Source: an uncultured Butyricicoccus sp. (GTDB lineage: Bacteria; Bacillota; Clostridia; Oscillospirales; Butyricicoccaceae). Taken from it: a DNA stretch of 5,807 nt. Below the pieces are notes generated by a model, which was not told the origin of the DNA, searched no databases, and was given only the letters and a program-made list of their open reading frames with translations. Below, one piece after another: positions 1 through 5,436 of the stretch (positions are counted from its first letter, which is position 1; each line of letters begins with the position of its first letter). The stretch spans positions 1 through 5,807 of the forward strand of contig USLE01000096.1 of NCBI GenBank assembly GCA_900555465.1. Reading direction: 5' to 3'. The position numbers and the translations under genes were made by a program.

Positions 1-9
1 GGGTTGATT

Positions 10-48
10 GGCAAGAAGGGGAAAACCGCAGGTGTTCCCCTTCTTGTC
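10..48. repeat. Long perfect hairpin, 12-bp core stem
   Basis: The arms CAAGAAGGGGAA (12-23) and TTCCCCTTCTTG (35-46) are perfect reverse complements. The stem extends outward by a G-U and a G-C pair (11/47, 10/48). A further ACC/GGT pairing (25-27/31-33) is possible inside the loop after one mismatch. No T-tract follows on either strand, so a classical intrinsic terminator is not supported. It could be an RNA structure at the 3' end of an upstream transcript or a protein-binding dyad. Confidence 0.7.
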
Positions 49-53
49 CGCAG

Positions 54-72
54 TGTGGCCGCGCAGGCCACA
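54..72. repeat. Short perfect hairpin next to the first
   Basis: TGTGGCC (54-60) and GGCCACA (66-72) form a perfect 7-bp stem with loop GCGCA. It starts five bases after the preceding 10-48 hairpin, so the two would form a tandem stem-loop pair in a transcript of either strand. It is followed by an A-rich run rather than T residues on the + strand. Function unknown. Confidence 0.6.
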
Positions 73-120
73 AATACGCAGTTAAGCAATATGCGCCTGT
101 TACATTCGCGTCAGCGGCAT

Positions 121-147
121 AAAAAGGGCCGCCGAGTCGTCGGCCCC
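121..147 (-). terminator. Intrinsic terminator on the minus strand
   Basis: Read on the minus strand, GGGCCG (146-141) pairs with CGGCCC (131-126) around a 9-nt loop, and five T residues (125-121) follow directly. This is the layout of a rho-independent terminator for leftward transcription. No credible minus-strand gene lies to its right, so it may end a leader or antisense transcript starting in the 150-350 region, or act as an attenuator for a gene left of the window. On the + strand no T-tract follows. Confidence 0.55.
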
Positions 148-264
148 TCCAGATAATGCGAATATTTTATCGTATTGAGCCGCACCAATGTCGCGGCCCC
201 GGCCAGCTTCTCTTGCCGCTGTGCAGCAGTTCTCCATATCAATCCTGTCAAAACTGTTAGATTT

Positions 265-293
265 CCGACAGGCTCTCGACAGAATTGTATGGT
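265..293 (+). promoter_or_regulatory. Weak candidate promoter for the ABC operon
   Basis: CCGACA (265-270) and TATGGT (288-293) each match four of six positions of the sigma-70 -35 and -10 hexamers and are separated by 17 bp. Transcription would begin near position 300, just inside the following hairpin. The -35 element lies in the right arm of an inverted repeat, CCTGTC (244-249) and GACAGG (267-272), which could be a regulator site. The match is modest, so another promoter may be used. Confidence 0.25.
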
Positions 294-296
294 ATC

Positions 297-333
297 GTCT
301 GTATCGTACCAAAGGGTACGGTACAGACTTTTT
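297..333 (+). terminator. Hairpin plus T-tract before the ATPase gene (attenuator or operator)
   Basis: Positions 297-310 pair with 315-328 in a 14-bp stem containing one G-U pair (304/321), with loop AAAG, and TTTTT follows at 329-333. That is the form of an intrinsic terminator, yet it ends only two bases before the GGGAGG ribosome-binding site of the first gene. It may end readthrough from upstream, act as a regulated attenuator, or serve as DNA operator: the top contains the dyad GTACC-AAAG-GGTAC and a tandem GGTAC repeat (315-324). If transcription starts near 300 only the upper stem would form in the RNA, which favours the operator or upstream-terminator readings. Confidence 0.55.
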
Positions 334-335
334 CC

Positions 336-341
336 GGGAGG
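336..341 (+). promoter_or_regulatory. Ribosome-binding site setting the ATPase start
   Basis: GGGAGG lies 9 nt upstream of ATG 351. This decides in favour of that start over an in-frame ATG at 285, which would place the 297-333 hairpin inside the coding sequence and add 22 residues without family resemblance. Confidence 0.8.
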
Positions 342-350
342 TTTTCTCTT

Positions 351-1019
351 ATGACGGTACTACAGACGGCAGACCTGCGCAAGGTTTACGGCGCGGGCGA
401 TACCGAGGTGCGCGCGCTCGACGGCGTCGACCTCACGGTCGAGAGCGGCGAGTTCGCCGCCGTGGTCGGCACGTCCGGCTCGGGCAAGTCCACCCTGCTG
501 CACATGCTCGGCGGGCTCGACCGCCCGACAAGCGGCAAGGTCTATGTGGACGGGAACGATATTTTCGCCCTCAAGGACGACGAGCTGACCATCTTCCGCC
601 GCCGGCGCATCGGGTTCGTGTTCCAGGCGTACAATCTGGTGCCCGTGCTCAGCGTATACGAAAACATCGTGCTCCCCATCGAGCTGGACGGCGGCACGGT
701 GGATCAGTCCTATGTGGACGAGATCATCCGCACGCTCGGGCTGGAGAGCAAGCTCGCGAACCTGCCGAGCCAGCTCTCCGGCGGCCAGCAGCAGCGCGTC
801 GCCATCGCCCGCGCGCTCGCAACCAAGCCCGCCATCATCCTCGCCGACGAGCCGACCGGCAATCTGGACAGCCGCACCAGCCAGGACGTGCTCGCGCTGA
901 TGAAGGTGACGAGCGAAAAGTTCGGCCAGACCATTGTCATGATTACCCACAACGAGGAGATCGCCCAGCTCGCGCACCGGATTGTCCGCATCGAGGACGG
1001 CCGCATCGTCCATTCGTAA
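351..1019 (+). CDS. ABC transporter ATP-binding protein, MacB/LolD-like
   Basis: This 222-residue protein is the cytoplasmic ATPase that powers the permease encoded next to it. All nucleotide-binding motifs are present in order: Walker A GTSGSGKST (residues 40-48), Q-loop glutamine at Q92, signature LSGGQ (142-146), Walker B ILADE with catalytic E167, the PTGNLD D-loop region (168-173), and switch histidine H200. The length and the LSGGQQQRVAIARAL and DEPTGNLD style are typical of the MacB/LolD/FtsE group, which pairs with FtsX-type permeases. Members of this group export peptides, lipoproteins or antibiotics, or transmit force across the membrane; this sequence does not tell which. The start at 351 is supported by GGGAGG 9 nt upstream. 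The permease gene begins 13 nt after the stop, so the two are almost certainly one operon. The gene looks intact. Confidence 0.95.
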   Translation: MTVLQTADLRKVYGAGDTEVRALDGVDLTVESGEFAAVVGTSGSGKSTLLHMLGGLDRPTSGKVYVDGNDIFALKDDELTIFRRRRIGFVFQAYNLVPVLSVYENIVLPIELDGGTVDQSYVDEIIRTLGLESKLANLPSQLSGGQQQRVAIARALATKPAIILADEPTGNLDSRTSQDVLALMKVTSEKFGQTIVMITHNEEIAQLAHRIVRIEDGRIVHS

Positions 1020-1024
1020 GGGGG
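1018..1024 (+). promoter_or_regulatory. Ribosome-binding site setting the permease start
   Basis: AAGGGGG overlaps the TAA stop of the ATPase gene and ends 8 nt before ATG 1033. It supports that start rather than the in-frame ATG at 982, which would overlap the ATPase gene by 38 nt and add a 17-residue non-family tail. The arrangement suggests translational coupling. Confidence 0.7.
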
Positions 1025-1032
1025 CGCGCAAT

Positions 1033-3735
1033 ATGCTGAACGTCCCCAACAAAAAGTGCATCCGCCTCCTGTCCGACCGCAGCCTCAAGGCGGCGAAAAC
1101 GCGCAACATCATTGCGGTCATCGCGATCGCGCTGACGACCGTGCTGTTTACCTCGCTGTTCACGATCGCCATGTCGATCAACGCCTCGTTCCAGCAGGGC
1201 AACTTCCGGCAGGCGGGCGGCGACATGCACGGCTCGTTCAAGGACCTGACCGAAGCGCAAGTGGAGGAACTGAGAGACGACCCGCTTATCCGCGAATACG
1301 GCACGCGCCTGATGGTCGGCATGGCGCCGGGCGAGGTGCCGTTCAACAAGAGCCATGTCGAAATCAGCTGCATGGACGAGTCCGAGGCAAAGCACTATTT
1401 CATCGAGCCCGTCGAGGGCAGCCTGCCCCGCGAGGGCACGGACGAGGCCGCGACCGACACCCGCGTGCTCTCCCTGCTCGGCATCGAGCCCAAGGTCGGC
1501 GCGCAGTTCACCGTGCCGATCGAGATCGACAGCAACACGCTGGACGCGCGCACGGTCGAGCGCACGTTCACGCTCTCCGGCTGGTGGGAGTATGACAGCG
1601 CGATCGTCGCGTCCCACGTCCTCCTGCCCCGCTCAGCGGCCGAGGAGCTGTGCGCCCTGTCCACCGGGAACGCCAATACACAGACCGGCACCTGGTCGCT
1701 CGACATGATGCTTTCCAGCTCGCTGCACATCCGCGACGACCTTGAGCAGATCCTCGCAAACCACGGCTACCAATGCGACGACGCGACGGGCGAGAATTAC
1801 ATCAATATCGGCGTCAACTGGGGCTACTCAGGCGCGCAGCTCGCGGCGAACATCGACCCGCTGACGGTTATCGCTATCGCCGCCATGCTGCTGCTCATCA
1901 TCTTCACCGGGTATCTGATCATCTACAACGTGTTCCAGATCTCGGTCACGAATGACATCCGGTTTTACGGTCTGCTAAAGACCATCGGCACGACAGGCAA
2001 ACAGATCCGTCGCATGATCCGGCGGCAGGCGTACCTGCTCTCGCTGATCGGCATCCCGGTCGGCCTTGTGATCGGCTACCTGATCGGCGCGCAGCTCGTG
2101 CCGCTCATCCTCTCGCAGCTCGACGGCATGCACGAGACCATCTCGATCAGCCCGCTGATCTTTCTCTTTGCGACCGTGTTCTCGCTCATCACCGTGCGCA
2201 TCTCCTGCCGCAAGCCGGGCAGGATGGCCGCGCGCGTGTCGCCGGTCGAGGCGGTGCGGTACACGGACGCGGGCGTCAGGCCGCCGAAAAAGTCCAAGGG
2301 CAGGCACGCCGCCGTAAGGCGCGCGGCCTACGGCGCGAAGCTGCCGCGCATGGCGTGGATGAACCTCGGCCGCAGCCGCAGCAAGACGGTCATCACAGTC
2401 ATTTCGCTCGCGCTCGCGGTGGTGCTCATGCAGCTCACCTACACCTTTGCGATCGGCTTTGACATGGACCGGTACCTTGCGAGCAAGTCGGCGGTGGATT
2501 TCATTGTGGGCGACGCGGCCTACTTCCAGACCGGTTCGGGCTTTTCCTCGACCGACGAGGCCGTGCCCGAAAACGTGATCGCGGATATCGACGCCGAGGG
2601 CGGCATCACGCAGTCCGGCCGCATCTACGGGCAGGTGTCCAGCGTGCAGGAATTTGTCTCCGAGGACTGGTTCCGCCAGAATAACGGCCAGTGGTACCCG
2701 GCGGACTATCTGGACCAGATGGTCGAACAGGCCGAGCAAAACGCATCCGGCCAGATCGCCGACCGCGCCCAGCTCTACGGCATGGAGGACTTTCCGCTGT
2801 CCAAGCTCACCGTGCTGGAGGGCGACCTGTCCGCCCTGTCCGACCCCACGAAAAACGCGATCGCGGCGGTGTATGCGACCGACGACTACGGCGACCCGGA
2901 AGCGCAGTCCCACTGGGCCAAGGTGGGCGACAAGGTGCACCTGCGCTATGTGGAGGAATACGAATACTACTACACGGACACCGGCGAGATCATCCCACTC
3001 GAAGAAGTCGACGCGGCCTATGCAAGCGGGGTCAGCGTCAGCTCGCGTGCCAAAACTTACCGCGATGTGGAGTATACGGTCGCGGCGGCGGTCACCATCC
3101 CCAGCTCTATCGACTACCGCTTTTACGGCGCGGACCAGTTCGTGCTGGGCGCCGAGCAGTTTCGGCAGGACTCGCAGACCGATTCCGTGATGACCTATGT
3201 GTTCGATGTGGAGGACGGCACGGACAGCGAAATGGAAGCCTTCCTCGCGGACTACACGGAAAACGTGCAGCCGCTGTTCGACTACGAGAGCAAGGCGACC
3301 TATCAGGCCGAGTTTGACAGCATGCGCAGCATGTTCCTGACGCTCGGCAGCGCGCTCAGCCTGATCATCGGGCTGGTCGGCATACTCAACTTCTTAAACG
3401 CCGTGCTGACCGGCATCATCACACGAAAACACGAATTCGCGGTTTTGCAGGCCATCGGCATGACGGGAAAACAGCTGAGACGCATGCTCATGCTCGAGGG
3501 GCTGTATTTCGCCCTGCTCGCAATGGCGGTCAGCACAGTCCTGAGCGTCACGCTGGGGCCGCTCATCGGCGCGGGGTGCGCCAACGTCTTCTGGTTCTTC
3601 GTGTACAAGTTCAGCGTGCTCCCGCTCGCGGTGCTGCTGCCGGTGTTCATCCTGCTGGGGCTTGCCATCCCGCTTGTCACTTATCGCGGCACGGCCAGGC
3701 AGAGCATTGTGGAACGTTTGCGCACGGACGAGTGA
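1033..3735 (+). CDS. ABC transporter permease with two FtsX-type modules
   Basis: This 900-residue integral membrane protein is the transmembrane partner of the upstream ATPase. Hydrophobic segments are visible near residues 26-49, 278-302, 333-358, 372-391, 452-475, 766-797, 822-845 and 861-883, giving about eight helices. Two large hydrophilic, probably extracytoplasmic domains lie between helices 1-2 (about 50-275) and 5-6 (about 477-763). Each half carries the FtsX-type cytoplasmic loop: LLKTIGTTGKQIRRMI at 314-329 and VLQAIGMTGKQLRRML at 804-819. Each module also ends in a similar tail, SPVEAVRY (403-410) and QSIVERLR (890-897). This indicates an internally duplicated permease able to make a complete transmembrane unit as one chain, unlike the four-helix MacB or LolC/LolE type. 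The substrate is unknown; peptide, lipid or antibiotic export are family-based guesses. The second domain has a tyrosine- and glutamate-rich stretch (EEYEYYYTDTGE, 641-652). No adaptor protein or sensor kinase is encoded nearby. Confidence 0.9.
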   Translation: MLNVPNKKCIRLLSDRSLKAAKTRNIIAVIAIALTTVLFTSLFTIAMSINASFQQGNFRQAGGDMHGSFKDLTEAQVEELRDDPLIREYGTRLMVGMAPGEVPFNKSHVEISCMDESEAKHYFIEPVEGSLPREGTDEAATDTRVLSLLGIEPKVGAQFTVPIEIDSNTLDARTVERTFTLSGWWEYDSAIVASHVLLPRSAAEELCALSTGNANTQTGTWSLDMMLSSSLHIRDDLEQILANHGYQCDDATGENYINIGVNWGYSGAQLAANIDPLTVIAIAAMLLLIIFTGYLIIYNVFQISVTNDIRFYGLLKTIGTTGKQIRRMIRRQAYLLSLIGIPVGLVIGYLIGAQLVPLILSQLDGMHETISISPLIFLFATVFSLITVRISCRKPGRMAARVSPVEAVRYTDAGVRPPKKSKGRHAAVRRAAYGAKLPRMAWMNLGRSRSKTVITVISLALAVVLMQLTYTFAIGFDMDRYLASKSAVDFIVGDAAYFQTGSGFSSTDEAVPENVIADIDAEGGITQSGRIYGQVSSVQEFVSEDWFRQNNGQWYPADYLDQMVEQAEQNASGQIADRAQLYGMEDFPLSKLTVLEGDLSALSDPTKNAIAAVYATDDYGDPEAQSHWAKVGDKVHLRYVEEYEYYYTDTGEIIPLEEVDAAYASGVSVSSRAKTYRDVEYTVAAAVTIPSSIDYRFYGADQFVLGAEQFRQDSQTDSVMTYVFDVEDGTDSEMEAFLADYTENVQPLFDYESKATYQAEFDSMRSMFLTLGSALSLIIGLVGILNFLNAVLTGIITRKHEFAVLQAIGMTGKQLRRMLMLEGLYFALLAMAVSTVLSVTLGPLIGAGCANVFWFFVYKFSVLPLAVLLPVFILLGLAIPLVTYRGTARQSIVERLRTDE

Positions 3736-3766
3736 AAAGCCGCGCTGATTTTCGTCACTTTCGCCA

Positions 3767-3795
3767 TTGACGGCAGATTCCCCCGGTGCTACAAT
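3767..3795 (+). promoter_or_regulatory. Strong sigma-70-type promoter for the MATE leader
   Basis: TTGACG (3767-3772) and TACAAT (3790-3795) each match five of six consensus positions and are spaced by exactly 17 bp. Transcription should start near 3802. The promoter lies just after the permease stop codon and upstream, not downstream, of the 3839-3890 terminator, so transcripts must pass the terminator to reach the MATE gene. Confidence 0.8.
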
Positions 3796-3814
3796 AGACT
3801 ACGCTCACACGGAG

Positions 3815-3843
3815 GGCAAGTCATTCGTTGGAAATGATAAGCC
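3815..3843 (+). repeat. Leader hairpin competing with the foot of the terminator
   Basis: TCATT (3821-3825) pairs with AATGA (3833-3837), and beyond a 3-by-3 internal loop GGC (3815-3817) pairs with GCC (3841-3843). The outer pairing uses bases 3839-3843, which also form the base of the terminator 5' arm, so the two structures cannot form fully together. It could act as a weak antiterminator, and it also takes in two bases of the GGAGGG purine run at 3811-3816. Confidence 0.35.
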
Positions 3844-3854
3844 GGATAAGGTGA
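3828..3854 (+). CDS. Candidate 8-codon leader peptide (uORF)
   Basis: A TTG-initiated frame reads MEMISRIR (first codon as Met) and stops at TGA 3852-3854. A GGAGGG purine run (3811-3816) lies 11 nt upstream of the TTG, somewhat far but usable. The last codons lie in the 5' arm of the terminator stem (3839-3850), so a ribosome on this frame would physically block terminator folding. Short leader ORFs of this kind control several antibiotic-resistance and efflux genes by ribosome-mediated attenuation. Chance occurrence of so short a frame is quite likely, and TTG is a weak start; an internal ATG at 3834 is the alternative. Confidence 0.2.
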   Translation: MEMISRIR

Positions 3855-3890
3855 CGGGCTGAAACGCCCGTAATCTTATCCGGCTTTTTT
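3839..3890 (+). terminator. Strong intrinsic terminator or attenuator in the MATE leader
   Basis: AAGCCGGATAAG (3839-3850) pairs perfectly with CTTATCCGGCTT (3875-3886). Within it, ACGGGC (3854-3859) pairs with GCCCGT (3866-3871) around loop TGAAAC, and the three-base junctions GTG and AAT allow a G-U and a U-A pair. The result is a nearly continuous stem of about 20 bp ending in six T residues (3885-3890). It sits roughly 40 nt after the predicted start site and 45 nt before the MATE start codon. It can also end any readthrough from the ABC operon, which has no other terminator. Confidence 0.9.
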
Positions 3891-3935
3891 GCTGCTTTCC
3901 GTCTGGAATCACATTGCAAAGAGGGGACAAATCAC

Positions 3936-5288
3936 ATGGACCTGCTCAAGGACAAAGTCAAACCGCTGTTCTTCCGCTATCTGGCAGCGGCGTTCGGCAG
4001 CGCGCTGACCAGCTCGATCTACAGCGTCGTGGACATGGCGATGGTCGGCCAGTACCAGGGCCCGGACGGTACGGCGGCGCTCGCGGTCGTCGCGCCGGTT
4101 TGGAACATCATCTACAGCTTCGGCCTGCTGGCGGGCATCGGCGGCTCGGTGCTGTTCTCCACGCTGCGCGGCAGCGGGAAAACCCGCCACGAGGACGAAA
4201 ACGAGTATTTTACCACCGCGCTCAGCCTGTCGGTGGTCTTTGCGGCGCTGTGGTGGATCGTGATCGCGTTTTTTGACGCGCCCATGCTGCGGCTGTTCGG
4301 CGCGTCGGACGCGCTGCTCCCGCTCGCGCAGGACTATGTGCTGCCGATCAAGTTCGTCGTGCCGTTCTTCCTGTTTAACCAGATGCTCGCCGCCTTCCTG
4401 CGCAACGACGGCAACCCCGGCCTTGCGACCGCGGGCGTGCTCGCAGGCGGCATTTTCAACGTCTTCGGCGACTACTTCTTCGTGTTCACCTGCGATATGG
4501 GCATCTTCGGCGCAGGCCTTGCGACCGCGATCGGCGCGGCGATCACTTTCTTTGTGATGCTGACGCACTTTTTCTCCCGCAGGTGCACGCTGCGTCTGGT
4601 GCGCCCGAAGCGCGTGCTGCTTCAGACCCAGCAGATCCTTGTCACCGGCTTTTCGACCTTCTTTATCGACGTGGCGATGGGCATCCTGACCATGCTGTTC
4701 AACCGCCAGATCATGCGCTGCATCGGCGCGGACGGCCTTTCGGTCTACGGCATCATCGTCAACGTCAGCACGATCGTGCAGTGCTGCGCCTACAGCATCG
4801 GGCAGGCCGCGCAGCCGATCATCTCGCGCAACCTCGGCGCGAAGGAATGGACGCGCATCCGGCAGACGCTGCGCTATGCGCTGTACGCGGTTGCGGGGTT
4901 CAGCCTGTTCTGGACCGTGCTGACGCTTGCCGTACCGAACGGGATCGTGCGCGTGTTTATGGCGCCGACCGAGAGCGTGCTCGCGGTCGCGCCCTCGATC
5001 ATCCGCAGCTACTGCATCTCGTTCCTGCTGCTGCCGCTCAACATCTTCTCGACCTATTACTTCCAGGCGCTGATGAAGCCGGGCGCCGCGCTCGTTGTAT
5101 CGTTCTCCCGCGGCCTTGTCATCAGCGGCGCGCTGATCTACGCGCTGCCCGCGCTGTTCGCACCCGAGACGCTGTGGTTCGCCATGCCGGTGACCGAGCT
5201 CATCGTCGCAGTGTTCGTAGTATGGCGCATGGCGCAGTACACCCGCGCGCTTGGCAAAACCCGGCCCGCCGCTTCCCAAACCTCCTGA
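3936..5288 (+). CDS. MATE-family multidrug efflux transporter
   Basis: This 450-residue inner-membrane protein fits the MATE superfamily, sodium- or proton-driven antiporters that usually expel cationic drugs and toxic metabolites. It has about twelve hydrophobic segments in two six-helix halves. The first half opens with the helix containing VVDMAMVGQ (31-39), whose D33 sits where MATE proteins commonly keep an ion-coupling aspartate. AALAVVAP (47-54) and the glycine-rich GLLAGIGGSVLFS (63-75) are typical second-helix features. The second half begins near 232 and includes GQAAQPIISRNLGAKE (289-304), the matching conserved region. Length is normal for the family. AGAGGGG-type Shine-Dalgarno bases (AGAGGGG, 3920-3926) lie 9 nt before ATG 3936. 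Expression probably depends on readthrough of the 3839-3890 terminator from the 3767-3795 promoter; I saw no good promoter between them. Style resembles the MepA/DinF-like branch; the drug or metabolite is unknown. Confidence 0.92.
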   Translation: MDLLKDKVKPLFFRYLAAAFGSALTSSIYSVVDMAMVGQYQGPDGTAALAVVAPVWNIIYSFGLLAGIGGSVLFSTLRGSGKTRHEDENEYFTTALSLSVVFAALWWIVIAFFDAPMLRLFGASDALLPLAQDYVLPIKFVVPFFLFNQMLAAFLRNDGNPGLATAGVLAGGIFNVFGDYFFVFTCDMGIFGAGLATAIGAAITFFVMLTHFFSRRCTLRLVRPKRVLLQTQQILVTGFSTFFIDVAMGILTMLFNRQIMRCIGADGLSVYGIIVNVSTIVQCCAYSIGQAAQPIISRNLGAKEWTRIRQTLRYALYAVAGFSLFWTVLTLAVPNGIVRVFMAPTESVLAVAPSIIRSYCISFLLLPLNIFSTYYFQALMKPGAALVVSFSRGLVISGALIYALPALFAPETLWFAMPVTELIVAVFVVWRMAQYTRALGKTRPAASQTS

Positions 5289-5312
5289 CCTGCCGGCGGG
5301 CTGTTCCCTCCA

Positions 5313-5353
5313 CGCCGGGGCGCTGCGTATGCGGCACCCCGGCGCCTTGTTTT
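5313..5353 (+). terminator. Intrinsic terminator after the MATE gene
   Basis: CGCCGGGG (5313-5320) pairs with CCCCGGCG (5337-5344). After one C-A mismatch, five more pairs (5322-5326 with 5331-5335, one G-U) close a GTAT loop. The T-rich run CCTTGTTTT (5345-5353) follows. It lies 24 nt after the MATE stop codon and separates that gene from the next unit. Confidence 0.85.
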
Positions 5354-5357
5354 CCCT

Positions 5358-5385
5358 GCGCTTCCAGTAGACACCGCTGGAGCGC
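5358..5385. repeat. Imperfect inverted repeat over the -35 region (possible operator)
   Basis: GCGCT-CCAG (5358-5367, with one bulged T at 5363) is the reverse complement of CTGGAGCGC (5377-5385), with a 9-nt centre. The repeat overlaps the -35 hexamer and the left part of the spacer of the next promoter, the usual place for a repressor site. It lies upstream of the predicted transcription start, so it should act as DNA rather than RNA. No regulator gene is in the window. Confidence 0.35.
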
Positions 5386-5397
5386 TTATGCTATACT
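5368..5397 (+). promoter_or_regulatory. Extended -10 promoter for the last gene
   Basis: TAGACA (5368-5373) and TATACT (5392-5397) each match five of six consensus positions with an 18-bp spacer. TGC directly before the -10 hexamer (5389-5391) makes an extended -10 element. Transcription would start near 5404, giving a leader of about 33 nt before ATG 5437 with no obvious attenuator. Confidence 0.75.
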
Positions 5398-5436
5398 GTG
5401 GACAATGGTATCCGCGCAGAAGGGGTGTAGTCAAAC

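Larger units (their letters stand above)
1..350. other. Structured non-coding region upstream of the ABC operon
   Basis: I see no convincing gene in this stretch. It contains four strong hairpins (10-48, 54-72, 121-147, 297-333), an AT-rich patch around 161-176, and repeated CGACAG motifs at 266-271 and 277-282. A frame is open on the + strand from the window edge to a TAA at 154-156. Its conceptual product is short, unrecognised, and runs through three hairpins, so I do not call it. The mix of a minus-strand terminator and a plus-strand hairpin suggests a control region, perhaps between this operon and a gene lying to the left of the window. Confidence 0.6.

Noticed and set aside
1..156. Open + strand frame from the window edge to TAA 154-156 (51 codons), a possible 3' end of a gene
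   Set aside because: The product is short, unrecognised and rich in basic residues, and the frame runs through three hairpins including the minus-strand terminator. It is more likely non-coding, although the left flank could change this view.
100..312. Minus-strand frame of 70 codons
   Set aside because: It overlaps the minus-strand terminator and the 297-333 hairpin, has no clear ribosome-binding site, and shows no membrane, motif or family features.
285..350. Upstream in-frame start for the ATPase at ATG 285
   Set aside because: It lacks a good Shine-Dalgarno sequence, would place the strong 297-333 hairpin in the coding region, and adds residues outside the family. ATG 351 has GGGAGG at good spacing.
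188..1039. Plus-strand frame of 283 codons overlapping the ATPase gene
   Set aside because: The product is rich in Arg, Ala, Gly and Pro with no motifs, whereas the other frame over the same bases encodes a complete ABC ATPase. It is a frame shadow.
3796..3890. Resemblance of the MATE leader to a c-di-GMP-I (GEMM) riboswitch, through GGGCAA followed by a CATTCG hairpin and AAGCC
   Set aside because: The second domain, with the tetraloop-receptor and the conserved G-rich strand, is missing. The bases after AAGCC belong to a simple terminator stem. The similarity is limited to short common words.
3887..3935. A second promoter for the MATE gene after the terminator (TTGCTG at 3889 and ACATTG near 3911)
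   Set aside because: The -10 match is poor and the spacing is not right for a usable pair. The upstream promoter at 3767-3795 is far better.
3909..5279. Minus-strand frame of 456 codons opposite the MATE gene
   Set aside because: It mirrors almost the whole MATE gene. Its product is a low-complexity mix rich in Arg, Asp, Glu, Ala and His, as expected from antisense of GC-rich membrane-protein coding sequence.
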